Of a DNA stretch of 64,000 bases, positions 45,659 through 54,139 are shown piece by piece. The first letter of the stretch is position 1, and every line of letters begins with the position of its first letter. The DNA lies in assembly GCA_965230615.1 (NCBI GenBank), contig OZ246012.1:372001-436000 (forward strand), in the 5' to 3' direction. The DNA is from G965230615 sp965230615 (lineage in GTDB: Bacteria > Pseudomonadota > Gammaproteobacteria > HTCC5015). The position numbers were made by a program, and so were the translations under genes. The notes below the pieces were generated by a model, which ran no database searches, was not told the origin of the DNA, and was given only the letters and a program-made list of their open reading frames with translations.

Positions 45659-47004
45659 GCGACAACCTCCTGCTTAGCTGAGTCTGTAATCTCTAGCGCG
45701 AGGCGTTCAACACCATTTTCCCAAAGCCTGATATCAATATTGTCGGGCTTAACAATGATCTTCTCGACCAACAGTTTGATAATCCGAGATTGTTCGTCGG
45801 GGAATAGTTGCTCCCAGACATTATCGATCTTATTGAGTGCGACAGTGACCTGAGCTTCATCAATTTCGTGGTCCTGCTGATTGGCAATCGATGCTACCTG
45901 TTGAGTAATGGGCGGTGCTTTGAGGATCCCTCTGATTTGCTCGACTACGGCCGACTCCAATTCAGCGGCGGGTATTCTCGGCAAGCCTGAGGCGCCAGAA
46001 TATTCTTTGGTATCGCGGGTGCTAATGTAATAGCGGTATCGCCTGCCACTTTTCTTTTTGGTTGAGCTCCATGTTGTAAGCGCTCGACCATCTTCTGCGA
46101 AGACCATCCCCTTGAGAAGAAATGGGATCTTTGCGCGGGTGTAGTTGCCGCGTTTGTGTCCATTGATTGATAGTATTGAGTGGACGTCATCCCAAAGTTT
46201 TTGATCAATGATTGCGTCGTGCTTGCCTTCGTACCACTGGTCCTTGTGCCTAAGCTCTCCGAGGTAGGTGCGGTTATGAAGTAGCTTATAGATAAGGCCT
46301 CTATCAATTGGTTTTCCGGGCCGAAATCGACCGTCTTGTGTGGTCCAGGACTTACTAGTGGCGCCTTCCAGTCGCAGCTCTTTATACAGCAGCGTTGTTG
46401 AGCCGATTTCCGTAAAGCGTTGGAAGACTTGTTGCACCAACTTGGCTTCTTTAGGATTGATCACAAGGCATCGATCCTTTACATCGTAACCAAGAGGAGG
46501 AATTCCTCCCATCCATAAACCTTTTTTCTTACTGGCGGTGATCTTATCGCGGATCCTTTCGCCGGTGACCTCTCTTTCAAACTGGGCGAATGACAGTAGA
46601 ATATTCAGCATCAGCCTGCCCATTGAGTTGGTGGTGTTAAATTGCTGAGTGACTGAAACGAATGATGTGTTATGGCGTTCGAATACCTCAATCATTTTGG
46701 AAAAGTCGGTAAGGCTTCGCGTCAGTCGGTCAATTTTGTAAACGACAACTACATCGATTTTGTCATCCTGAATGTCCTTAAGTAGACGTTTCATTGCCGG
46801 GCGATCCATATTGCCACCGGAGTATGCGGGATCGTCGTAGTCATCCTCGACCGGTATCCAGCCTTCAGCACGCTGGCTGGCAATGTAGGCATGACCCGCA
46901 TCGCGTTGTGCATCGATGGAGTTGTAATCTTGGTCCAGTCCTTCATCTGTTGATTTGCGTGTATAGACTGCGCAGCGAAGTCGTTTCTTGATTTGCTCTG
47001 ACAT
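45655..47004 (-). CDS. Large serine recombinase (integrase)
   Basis: 449 residues. Resolvase domain with the nucleophile Ser18 in YTRKSTDEG and the conserved arginines in YKIDRLTRSLTDF. A recombinase domain follows (PPLGYDVKDRCLVINPKEAK) and a C-terminal region with a coiled-coil part. Such enzymes insert and excise phages and integrative elements at attP/attB through a Ser-DNA link. It is somewhat short for the class, and the zinc-ribbon cysteines usually found around residue 300 are not evident. Operon: 85-aa protein, DUF2924, recombinase, HTH protein. Confidence 0.93.
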   Translation of the reverse strand: MSEQIKKRLRCAVYTRKSTDEGLDQDYNSIDAQRDAGHAYIASQRAEGWIPVEDDYDDPAYSGGNMDRPAMKRLLKDIQDDKIDVVVVYKIDRLTRSLTDFSKMIEVFERHNTSFVSVTQQFNTTNSMGRLMLNILLSFAQFEREVTGERIRDKITASKKKGLWMGGIPPLGYDVKDRCLVINPKEAKLVQQVFQRFTEIGSTTLLYKELRLEGATSKSWTTQDGRFRPGKPIDRGLIYKLLHNRTYLGELRHKDQWYEGKHDAIIDQKLWDDVHSILSINGHKRGNYTRAKIPFLLKGMVFAEDGRALTTWSSTKKKSGRRYRYYISTRDTKEYSGASGLPRIPAAELESAVVEQIRGILKAPPITQQVASIANQQDHEIDEAQVTVALNKIDNVWEQLFPDEQSRIIKLLVEKIIVKPDNIDIRLWENGVERLALEITDSAKQEVVA

Positions 47005-47495
47005 TACTTGTTACCTCGCTTCGTTTTCTTGTCGTACATTGCTTTCCTCAAACCAAAGAACAGTGGTCCTGACCACCTAGTGCCGGTAATTTCCCTAGCG
47101 ATAACTGAAAGGCTTTTATAAATCCGGCCTTCAAACTCGAACTGACCATCATGGGTGACAGTGACCTTGTGCTCTTTATCTTGGTAAATCCGGCTTAATA
47201 CTGTGCCGGGAATGGGCTGAGGGTAACGATCACGAAGTGGCTTTTTGCCAGTGTTGATGATGGCATTGATGCGGCGATCGTTTTTCTCTGCAAGGTTTTG
47301 ATGCGTTCGCCTAAACTCGACTTCTTGTAGTCGGTATGCCAAACGCTTTTCTAAAAATGACCGAATATGAGTTGGTGGCTCTTTACGGTACAGCTGACGC
47401 CATAAGGATTTAATCTCGTCCATACTCATCTCGGATAGTTGCGTTATCTGCGCAACGGCCGAAGTGGATGGTTCAAATATGATATCTGAGCTCAT
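47004..47495 (-). CDS. DUF2924 family protein
   Basis: 163 residues with the DUF2924 pattern: SMDEIKSLWRQLYRKEPP, FLEKRLAYRLQEVEFR, then a beta-rich part PIPGTVLSRIYQDKEHKVTV and YKSLSVIAREITGTRWSGPL. The family is found beside large serine recombinases in many elements; its action is unknown but DNA binding is likely. Its stop overlaps the recombinase ATG. Confidence 0.9.
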   Translation of the reverse strand: MSSDIIFEPSTSAVAQITQLSEMSMDEIKSLWRQLYRKEPPTHIRSFLEKRLAYRLQEVEFRRTHQNLAEKNDRRINAIINTGKKPLRDRYPQPIPGTVLSRIYQDKEHKVTVTHDGQFEFEGRIYKSLSVIAREITGTRWSGPLFFGLRKAMYDKKTKRGNK

Positions 47496-47710
47496 TTTGC
47501 CTCCGAAGTGCTGGTGTTCTCTGGTTCACCATGAACGCTTCGGTAGCCAGACATAGCAAGTGAAATGTTGCTATCTGAGTCCAATAATTGCGCTCTATTC
47601 GGGGCTGGCTCTCGCAGCCGAATTAGGCCGTTAGCTATGATATGAGCGACTTCCTGTATGCGCTTTTCAGGAGCCATGCGCTTGGGAGATAAAGGGTTTG
47701 TTTGCTGCAT
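47492..47710 (-). CDS. Small hypothetical protein opening the recombinase operon
   Basis: 72 residues from the ATG at 47710. The frame is open to an earlier ATG at 47749, but that codon lies inside the palindrome at 47726-47750, so the later start is preferred; neither has a strong ribosome site. The core is EKRIQEVAHIIANGLIRLRE, seen in small proteins of recombinase/DUF2924 operons. Its end overlaps the DUF2924 start by 4 bp. Confidence 0.6.
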   Translation of the reverse strand: MQQTNPLSPKRMAPEKRIQEVAHIIANGLIRLREPAPNRAQLLDSDSNISLAMSGYRSVHGEPENTSTSEAK

Positions 47711-47725
47711 TTGCTTACCACTCTG

Positions 47726-47750
47726 AATGTTCAAAATACTGTTGAACATT
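47726..47750. promoter_or_regulatory. 25-bp palindromic operator before the recombinase operon
   Basis: AATGTTCAA (47726-47734) and TTGAACATT (47742-47750) are perfect 9-bp arms around 7 bases. It sits in the promoter region of the recombinase operon, as expected for the binding site of a phage-type repressor or the operon's own HTH protein. Confidence 0.65.
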
Positions 47751-47825
47751 TTGTTTTTAGAGCAGCGAAATGGCTATCAGGTAAATTAGGGCTGGAGCGG
47801 GTTCACTTGGGTTGCAGATAAAGTT

Positions 47826-48500
47826 CTACAAAATTATCGGTGTAATTTCTTCGAGGATGGAAGCTCTTAGCTTGCTTACGTCTTTTCCATCAAGGTTTTT
47901 ATCTTGCTCGATTTTATCAAGATATTGATGGATTGAATCGACAAGGCTTGGCGATGTGATCAGCGCATTATAATCATTAATCAACGGTTCAAAGTGTTTG
48001 AAACTTTGCTTTTGAAAGAGATCTTTATACTCATCAATCATTGAGCCCTTAGCTTCATGGCCGGTAAATGGATCCAGCATCTTTGGCATGTAAACGATAT
48101 TCCAAGGGGCTGTAAAAGCGAATACGTTTTTAGTTCTGCCAAAAATATGCGAGATCTGATAGTTCTGAATTGGCTCGTGTTTGCTGCTTTTAGTCTTTGA
48201 GTATCCTGTCAGATCACGGATCAATTTTGTCGGCTGGGCGTTGTTCGTTGGGTCAACGGTAACCTGATTATTATCGAGTACATCAGCATAGAATGCTTGA
48301 AACAAATGAGTGCCATTCGAATTGCGACCAAAGCCGCGAATGAATACTTGCTGATTGCTATGCACTCTATGTTTCAACTTCTCCCAGGCGGCTTCTGCTT
48401 TATTTAAAGGTGCGTAGATAGTTTCACTAAGGCCAAATTCGAAAAACTGATCTTTCGATATGTAGCCTTGTGAGAAAAAGCGTTCGTAGGAGTCTCGCAT
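47826..48500 (-). CDS. Hypothetical protein with HNH-like residues in an XRE-ImmA operon
   Basis: 224 residues, third gene of the XRE-ImmA operon, 5 bp after the protease gene. The conserved-looking centre reads NYQISHIFGRTKNVFAFTAP, then WNIVYMPKMLDPFTGHEAKG. His118, Asn134 and His148 have the order and rough spacing of an HNH nuclease motif, and TGHEAKG could close it. The rest is helical. The nuclease call is inference; it could equally be a substrate or partner of the protease. Confidence 0.6.
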   Translation of the reverse strand: MRDSYERFFSQGYISKDQFFEFGLSETIYAPLNKAEAAWEKLKHRVHSNQQVFIRGFGRNSNGTHLFQAFYADVLDNNQVTVDPTNNAQPTKLIRDLTGYSKTKSSKHEPIQNYQISHIFGRTKNVFAFTAPWNIVYMPKMLDPFTGHEAKGSMIDEYKDLFQKQSFKHFEPLINDYNALITSPSLVDSIHQYLDKIEQDKNLDGKDVSKLRASILEEITPIIL

Positions 48501-48505
48501 AATCG

Positions 48506-49438
48506 TTAGTAAGGTTTTTGCCCGTTGTTAATAAAGTTGGTGTACGAATCAGTGAGTAACTCATCATCTTCATTGAAATCATCTGGGTCACTGTATCCAC
48601 CCGCGTCATCAAGCACCAATATGGTTAATGTCTTGCCGTATTCTTCTGAGTAGATGCTGTGCTCAATAACTTCCTCATTCGGAAACCAAATTCCAGGACC
48701 ATGCTTAACACCATTTCTTGCTTCTGTTGAATACTGCTCTTGGGCTGCTAATGAAAACTCAGGCACCTCAACACAGTCTTGCTTGGTCGCGAAGTAACGG
48801 CCAGAGCGAAAAGCACTGTTACTGGATTTTGACCAATGCATAAAGCCTTCTTCTGATAGCAGGCCGATGGCGCGCCTCTTCGTGAAGTCGAGCCATTTCA
48901 AAACAGCCGCTGTGAGTGATACGCCATAGCGGTCGGCGCAATGCTGCATTAAATCAATACTGAACTTTTGTCCGTCAGCTTGTGCTCGGAAATCATTGTT
49001 GGGCATTAGTAAATCGGCAGCAAAGGCATTAGCTTCTGCTTCGATGTCGATACCTTGCTGGTTTTCGTCCAGCATGTCTTTTTCGCCACACTGAAACTTG
49101 GTTTTGCTTAGAGACTCTCGGTGGACCATGTAGTGGCCCAACTCATGGGCCTTAGTGAAATTAGTGCGGCCAGGGTGAACCACATCCGTATTGTAAAAGA
49201 TGGCCCACTCATCTTTGCTGTCATGCTTCACCAGCATGCCATCAACCGAATTGCCCATGCTGCCGCCATTAACGGCAGTGATTGGGTCTTGGCTGAATGA
49301 TGGCGTGAGCTCTTTTGCCACCATTTCAACGTCTACTGGGAAGCGAATATGCGTTGGAAGTGCAGTGTCGAGAATATGAGTAATGCGGTTAGCTTCCTTT
49401 TGCGGGAACTTCTTTTCTGACACTACTTCTTGCTCCAT
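48506..49438 (-). CDS. ImmA/IrrE-family metallopeptidase
   Basis: 310 residues. Zinc protease motif KAHELGHYMVH with His98, Glu99 and His102, and the third ligand region IEAEANAFAADLLMP with Glu135, as in ImmA/IrrE proteins, which cleave an XRE-type repressor to lift repression. A ~130-residue C-terminal domain follows with a beta-rich part (ARNGVKHGPGIWFPNEEVIE) that may sense a signal. It starts 16 bp inside the XRE gene, so the repressor at 49423 is the probable target. Confidence 0.93.
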   Translation of the reverse strand: MEQEVVSEKKFPQKEANRITHILDTALPTHIRFPVDVEMVAKELTPSFSQDPITAVNGGSMGNSVDGMLVKHDSKDEWAIFYNTDVVHPGRTNFTKAHELGHYMVHRESLSKTKFQCGEKDMLDENQQGIDIEAEANAFAADLLMPNNDFRAQADGQKFSIDLMQHCADRYGVSLTAAVLKWLDFTKRRAIGLLSEEGFMHWSKSSNSAFRSGRYFATKQDCVEVPEFSLAAQEQYSTEARNGVKHGPGIWFPNEEVIEHSIYSEEYGKTLTILVLDDAGGYSDPDDFNEDDELLTDSYTNFINNGQKPY

Positions 49439-49743
49439 GCATCGATCATATCCATGATTTTGTCTCGATCATCTTTTTCCAGTTGACCGAGCTTTCGATA
49501 AAACACTTCTTTCTCTAGGTCGTCAGTCACTTCTGTCTGGGTATCATCAATGAGGAAATCGGTGGTTACATCCAGTTCTTTTGCAATGGCGGCTAATTTT
49601 TCAGCAGATGGACGTTTCACACCTTTATTCTCGATCTCCCAGATGTAGCTTTTACCTGATCCGATTTTCTCCGCAAGTTGTTCTAATGTAAGGCCTTTTT
49701 GTTTGCGGAGCTCTTTAATCTTGGCCCCTAATACATTGGCCAC
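49423..49743 (-). CDS. XRE-family HTH repressor
   Basis: 106 residues from a GTG with GAGGAGG 8 bases upstream. Residues ~5-65 form a lambda repressor-like HTH (KIKELRKQKGLTLEQLAEKI, GSGKSYIWEIENKGVKRPSA). The C-terminal ~40 residues are acidic and may be the region cut by the partner protease. It is the first gene of the leftward operon and faces the rightward two-gene operon, with palindromic sites between them. Confidence 0.93.
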   Translation of the reverse strand: MANVLGAKIKELRKQKGLTLEQLAEKIGSGKSYIWEIENKGVKRPSAEKLAAIAKELDVTTDFLIDDTQTEVTDDLEKEVFYRKLGQLEKDDRDKIMDMIDAWSKK

Positions 49744-49772
49744 GGCAGTGCCTCCTCAGTGAATGGTGTAAA

Positions 49773-49851
49773 AAGTTCATTATAGACTTACTTTTTTTAC
49801 TTGAAAAGAAATATAAGCGACCATATTATATAAGTTCGCTATCTTGAACTT
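49773..49851. promoter_or_regulatory. Divergent promoter/operator region of the XRE-ImmA locus
   Basis: Rightward: -35 TTGAAA (49801-49806), 17-bp spacer, -10 TATTAT (49824-49829), with the inverted repeat AAGTTC (49832-49837) and GAACTT (49846-49851) just after it. Leftward: a perfect TATAAT (49779-49784 on the minus strand) with a T-rich -35 about 17 bp away, and a weaker AAGT...ACTT repeat (49773-49789) over it. An XRE repressor bound here would control both operons. Confidence 0.75.
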
Positions 49852-49908
49852 TCTGTAGTTGAGTACCGAGAGTTTGCCGTTTATCACTTATATTGAGGAA
49901 TTGTGCCT

Positions 49909-51084
49909 ATGCCAATCGTTCGTAACTTTATCCGCCACTCATCTGCTCAGGGGCTGCAGGAGTATTTCACCAACAAGAACATTGCTGTTTCTGGGGTTGA
50001 CTGGTCGCAAGATCAAGCCACTGTCGCCAGTAATGTCATCCAATTGTTGGATCATCTGCCTGCTGAGGATCAGGCTCGATTGAGGATTGATGCCGAGCGT
50101 ATAAACCAAATGGCGGACGAGATTGGTCAAGCAGCCTTGCTAAGCGCGGTCACCAATACTTCACAATTGAGTCAGATGGAGTCTGCGCTGGAACGAAGTC
50201 GCTGGGTTTACCTCCACGAGCCGGATAGGTTTCGTCATGCCGAGGATATTCGTTATGCCGATCAATACCGGCATGGCCGCAATTGGAGCGGTTATCAGCT
50301 CCCACCATCTCTACCATTGCATACAGATCCGGTGTCGCTGAATACCTTCAAAGAAAAAATGAAGTCACTATTTGGTCTGGGAGACAAGGTCAAGGTTGAG
50401 CTTTTTGACCGCTCGTTGCCAGATGACGATGGGAATGATGTAGATGTGGTGCAAGTGATGATCTACCAGGAGGGCCTGCCAGATGCTTACCTAGAGTTTG
50501 AAGGTGATGAGGACATTGTCTCCCGAATTCGTCGACCGGTATCGGAGCATGCGATTACCTATTCACCGGATTCTGGGACCATGGAGATTGTCGCTGCCAA
50601 ACGGGAGCGTCGCGAGGAAATTGCCAAGGCTTTCACTGAGGATTTGCTCAAACAGACGGACGAGGTGGATAAGGTTCCACTTCGGCAATATTGCCTCGAT
50701 CCGTTATTAAATGGTCATGGGCTGGATTGGGATCTCAACGACAATATTGATTCGGTTCAGCTGGTGATGATGAAGTTGAAAGACCTATCGGGCGATGGCC
50801 GCATCCAGATTGAAGTACCGGCTAAAAACGAGGTGAATTTTCACGACTACTGTAGGGAACATTTCAGTGATTTTAATCCGCTAACCTCTAAATCTTTCAC
50901 GCCGATCCAGGCGGTCATAAGTATCCGTTTTCAACCCGAACAAGGATCAACTCGCAAGAAAGTCCTGCCCGTAAAGATCTCTTTGCCCAATGGTTGTGAT
51001 CTGCGCAGTCGCACTGAGCGGGAGCGATTAATCGGTGAGAAATACCTTAAGCAATGGGGGCTAGTACAGGAATTAAACCCATGA
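49909..51084 (+). CDS. Protein of unknown function, first gene of the divergent pair
   Basis: 391 residues from the ATG at 49909; a GTG at 49903 is an alternative, as GAGGAA (49895-49900) can serve either. No signal peptide or membrane helix. The N-terminal third is helical (VASNVIQLLDHLPAEDQARL), the middle is mixed (KVELFDRSLPDDDGNDVDVV), and the C-terminus is Lys/Arg-rich. No family recognised. It is coupled to the next gene by an ATGA overlap and is divergent from the XRE-ImmA operon, which suggests common control. Confidence 0.7.
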   Translation: MPIVRNFIRHSSAQGLQEYFTNKNIAVSGVDWSQDQATVASNVIQLLDHLPAEDQARLRIDAERINQMADEIGQAALLSAVTNTSQLSQMESALERSRWVYLHEPDRFRHAEDIRYADQYRHGRNWSGYQLPPSLPLHTDPVSLNTFKEKMKSLFGLGDKVKVELFDRSLPDDDGNDVDVVQVMIYQEGLPDAYLEFEGDEDIVSRIRRPVSEHAITYSPDSGTMEIVAAKRERREEIAKAFTEDLLKQTDEVDKVPLRQYCLDPLLNGHGLDWDLNDNIDSVQLVMMKLKDLSGDGRIQIEVPAKNEVNFHDYCREHFSDFNPLTSKSFTPIQAVISIRFQPEQGSTRKKVLPVKISLPNGCDLRSRTERERLIGEKYLKQWGLVQELNP

Positions 51085-52022
51085 TTCCTTCCTCACCCAA
51101 TATCAGCAGAAGCGCACTGGAGCTTCTATTTGATTTGCTGAGTACACCAAAAATGGAGCTGTCTGCAGAGCAATTTAAGTCTCGGCATGAATACAGAGAT
51201 CTGTTGGCCGAAAGATTGTTAACGCCAGTCAGCTCAACACCAGTGTCTGTATGCATTGATGGGCGCGACTACGACATTATCCCAAATGCTACCGGACCTG
51301 GGTTTGGTTATTTTTCCGCTGGTGCAGGCTGGGTGAACGTGCCGATGGAGGATTTGCAACGCTATCAGGCCGACGCTATGCGAGTGCTTGCTGTTTTGCG
51401 CAATTGGTTGGATATATCTGATCGGTCGCCAATAGCGAGCTTACAGCACAATTCCATTTGGGACTTGGGTGATACCTGGGTAGGTAAAAGAAAGCTTGCT
51501 GTTTTGTTCCTACGCAGAGCTCACCTTCCCGTATCAATGCATCTGCTAAGGCAGGCTTTGCAGATATTTCCCAGGCGTAAATCGGCCATGGTGATGACCG
51601 ATGTACCATTTCACCATTTTGGCCCAGACCTTCCGGGGGAGCCTTTATGCACTGATCTCATCGGCTTGATCTCTCCTGGCGAGGAGGAGGTTAATACAAT
51701 CGACAAAGAGTTAATTGCTGACTTGCTTGGACTGGGTATTCCTAAGCGAAACCAGACTGGCCCAGTGTATTGCTCTGAAGATGGTGGTGAACTGGTCGTG
51801 AATGGAGAAACCTACAGGTTCAACGGATTGATTCACCGTTCAATCATTCGCCAGCTATACGAGGCTTGGGAAAGTGGCGAGTCTCGGGTTAGAAAAGAGG
51901 TGTTGCTGGAAACTGCAGAGTCAAGGTCAAACACAATAAGCCAAGCATTCAGTGGTTGTAAAAACGATTGGCGAAAGGTGATTGACTACGGAGATGGTTG
52001 TGGCTGGTTGAAAGTTGAGTAG
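51081..52022 (+). CDS. Protein of unknown function, second gene of the divergent pair
   Basis: 313 residues, starting at the ATGA that overlaps the previous stop. The N-terminus is helical (ALELLFDLLSTPKMELSAEQ), a central part mixes strands (GFGYFSAGAGWVNVPMEDLQ), and the C-terminal ~70 residues (HRSIIRQLYEAWESGESRVR, then EVLLETAESRSNTISQAF) look like a winged-helix DNA-binding domain. No family recognised. A strong terminator follows, so this pair is a closed unit between recombinase and replication genes. Confidence 0.7.
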   Translation: MIPSSPNISRSALELLFDLLSTPKMELSAEQFKSRHEYRDLLAERLLTPVSSTPVSVCIDGRDYDIIPNATGPGFGYFSAGAGWVNVPMEDLQRYQADAMRVLAVLRNWLDISDRSPIASLQHNSIWDLGDTWVGKRKLAVLFLRRAHLPVSMHLLRQALQIFPRRKSAMVMTDVPFHHFGPDLPGEPLCTDLIGLISPGEEEVNTIDKELIADLLGLGIPKRNQTGPVYCSEDGGELVVNGETYRFNGLIHRSIIRQLYEAWESGESRVRKEVLLETAESRSNTISQAFSGCKNDWRKVIDYGDGCGWLKVE

Positions 52023-52038
52023 AGCCATAACTTATAGC

Positions 52039-52074
52039 AAAAGGCTGGTGTCATTCGTGGCATCAGCCTTTTTT
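52039..52074 (+). terminator. Strong terminator of the two-gene operon
   Basis: AAGGCTGGTGTCA pairs with TGGCATCAGCCTT (G-T pairs only as mismatches), TTCG loop, then six T. It separates the unknown pair from the phage early genes. Confidence 0.93.
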
Positions 52075-52225
52075 GGTTTTCAGGGTGCAGAATTTATCCA
52101 GCAGCCAAAAATCACTAAGAAATTATCCCTTCCTAACCTCCTACCTAACTTCCCCCTAAACGGCTCCTAACCTACCGAAGCACATCATTACCTCACGTTT
52201 TCGCAATAACCATCAGGAGTGCAAC

Positions 52226-52435
52226 GTGAGTGTAAATCATATGAACCAACGGCAATTAGCCAACCGCTGGGGTGTCAGCGAAGCCACATTGGAGCGCTGG
52301 CGCTCTGAAGGCATCGGCCCCGTTTTTCTCAAACTACAAGGTCGCGTGATGTACCGCCTCGAAGACGTTGAGGCCTATGAACACGACTGTCTTCGCAAGA
52401 GTACCTCTGAGCGTGTAGCTGGAGGTGATGCATGA
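52226..52435 (+). CDS. AlpA/excisionase-like HTH protein (copy 2)
   Basis: 69 residues from a GTG with AGGAG 6 bases upstream. Nearly identical in layout to the 26100 protein, including QLANRWGVSEATLERWRSEG. It opens a run of at least ten closely packed rightward genes, whose second gene starts in its stop codon (ATGA). It may activate that operon or act in excision. Confidence 0.88.
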   Translation: MSVNHMNQRQLANRWGVSEATLERWRSEGIGPVFLKLQGRVMYRLEDVEAYEHDCLRKSTSERVAGGDA

Positions 52436-52899
52436 GCCTTTCTCTAGAGCAAGCACAGGTCATGAGCATCGGCGAGTTAGCAGGCGTGAGCGCTGCTGAA
52501 TTGATGCGTGTTCAGGCAGAGGCCGCCAACTACCTGCGCAATGCCAAAGAGCTTAAAGACTGGATCGATGGCGCTATTGCCATGAAGTACGAGCCAAAAG
52601 TCTGCGAGCTAAGAACTCAACTTGGCAAAGACACCGGGATTATCAATTTCGATGACGAAGGCGTGCGTGTCACTTCAGACCTGCCCAAGAAACCGGTCTG
52701 GGATCAATCACAGCTATCCGAAATCGCTCAGCGAATCGCTGCCAGCGGTGACAACCCAGCTGAGTTCTTGGACATCACCTACAAGGTTGCCGAGCGCAAA
52801 TACACCGCCTGGCCGGAAAACCTTCGCACCGTTTTTGAACCTGCTCGGACATTAAAAACCGGCAAACCCACTTTTCGCCTCAGTCTTTCACAGGAGTAA
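52432..52899 (+). CDS. Phage early protein of unknown function
   Basis: 155 residues, mostly helical, beginning MSLSLEQAQVMSIGELAGVS. A segment GKDTGIINFDDEGVRVTSDL followed by KKPVWDQSQL recurs in phage proteins encoded just before RecA-like ATPases. No catalytic motif seen. Overlaps the HTH gene by 4 bp. Confidence 0.7.
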   Translation: MSLSLEQAQVMSIGELAGVSAAELMRVQAEAANYLRNAKELKDWIDGAIAMKYEPKVCELRTQLGKDTGIINFDDEGVRVTSDLPKKPVWDQSQLSEIAQRIAASGDNPAEFLDITYKVAERKYTAWPENLRTVFEPARTLKTGKPTFRLSLSQE

Positions 52900-52904
52900 T
52901 AAGC

Positions 52905-53213
52905 ATGACGATTTTAAACGAAGAAACCAACTACTTAGAGACCCTGCGCAAAAGCAGCTTTTCACTAGAGAGTCTGCCGGATGCTATTGCGATCCCCGCA
53001 GTATCAGATGACGACGAGGCCGAAAGCAAACCGCTAATTCTTGCCACTGTCGACGATATCGCATTTGCACAGCAAGGCTTGAACAAAGAGCTCAGTCGAA
53101 TCGTTCAGGAAATGGAGTCGCTGCGTCGAGTTCACGATATGGCTCGTGGACTTGGCGCTAAAGGCGCTGATTATGCGCTTGAGTTTCTGCGCGAACATGG
53201 GGAGGTGAAGTAA
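52905..53213 (+). CDS. Small phage early protein of unknown function
   Basis: 102 residues with AGGAG before the ATG. It is acidic and helical (LNKELSRIVQEMESLRRVHD, MARGLGAKGADYALEFLREH). Its last codon overlaps the start of the RecA-like ATPase gene (TAATG), so it probably works with it. Confidence 0.65.
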   Translation: MTILNEETNYLETLRKSSFSLESLPDAIAIPAVSDDDEAESKPLILATVDDIAFAQQGLNKELSRIVQEMESLRRVHDMARGLGAKGADYALEFLREHGEVK

Positions 53214-54139
53214 TGGCCTTTCCAATTATCACTGCCGATCAAAGGTTGGCGGAAAAGCGAGGTATTAAAGGCTGCATTCTTGGACCTTCAGGTATCGGTA
53301 AAACTAGCCTGTTGTGGACAGTCGAAGCTGACAAGACTCTGTTCTTCGATTTAGAAGCGGGTGACTTGGCTGTTGAGGGCTGGACGGGCGATGCGATTCG
53401 GCCCCGTACCTGGCAGGAGTGTCGAGATTTCGCGGTATTTATTGGCGGCCCTAATCCCGCGCTTCGTGATGAGCAACCTTATAGCCAAGCCCACTATGAC
53501 GCCGTATGTGAAAAGTTTGGTGATCCCATCAGCTTAGATAAATACGACACCGTCTTTATCGACTCCATTACGGTTGCAGGTCGTTTGTGTCTGCAGTGGT
53601 GCAAAGGCCAGCCCCAAGCATTCAGTGAGCGAAGTGGAAAGCCAGATACGCGAGGCGCATATGGTCTGCATGGCCAAGAGATGATTGCGTGGCTGACTCA
53701 TCTTCAGCATACCCGCAATAAGAACATTTGGTTTGTCGGCATTCTCGACGAGAAGATCGACGACTTCAATCGCAAGGTATTTGCTCCACAAATTGATGGC
53801 TCAAAAACAGCGCTTGAGTTGCCCGGCATTGTCGATCAAGTCATCACGCTTGCAGAGGTCCAAAGCGATGATGGTCAGCGTTATCGCGCCTTCATTAACC
53901 ACACTCTTAATCCCTATGGCTATCCCGCCAAAGACCGCAGTGGGCGTCTTGATGTTATTGAAGAACCCCACCTCGGTCGACTGATGACCAAAATTCATGG
54001 GCCAGTGACACCTGCCTCTGATCGCCTGAGCTTTGCTCGCCCAGCACCTATCGAAACCCAAACCAATACTGAAGCTCGCTCTTCTGCATCCATGCAGCCG
54101 CGAGATACCGCTCATCCTGAACATAAAGGAGCTAAATAA
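53213..54139 (+). CDS. RecA-like phage ATPase (AAA_24 type)
   Basis: 308 residues. Walker A GPSGIGKTS with Lys30, a Walker B-like TVFIDSITVAGRL, and a sensor-like region NKNIWFVGILDE. The fold is that of phage RecA/Sak4-like single-strand annealing or recombination ATPases. GGAGGTG precedes the ATG. Next to a probable ssDNA-binding protein and a Cas4-like nuclease, so it belongs to a phage recombination set. The C-terminal ~40 residues are low complexity. Confidence 0.87.
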   Translation: MAFPIITADQRLAEKRGIKGCILGPSGIGKTSLLWTVEADKTLFFDLEAGDLAVEGWTGDAIRPRTWQECRDFAVFIGGPNPALRDEQPYSQAHYDAVCEKFGDPISLDKYDTVFIDSITVAGRLCLQWCKGQPQAFSERSGKPDTRGAYGLHGQEMIAWLTHLQHTRNKNIWFVGILDEKIDDFNRKVFAPQIDGSKTALELPGIVDQVITLAEVQSDDGQRYRAFINHTLNPYGYPAKDRSGRLDVIEEPHLGRLMTKIHGPVTPASDRLSFARPAPIETQTNTEARSSASMQPRDTAHPEHKGAK

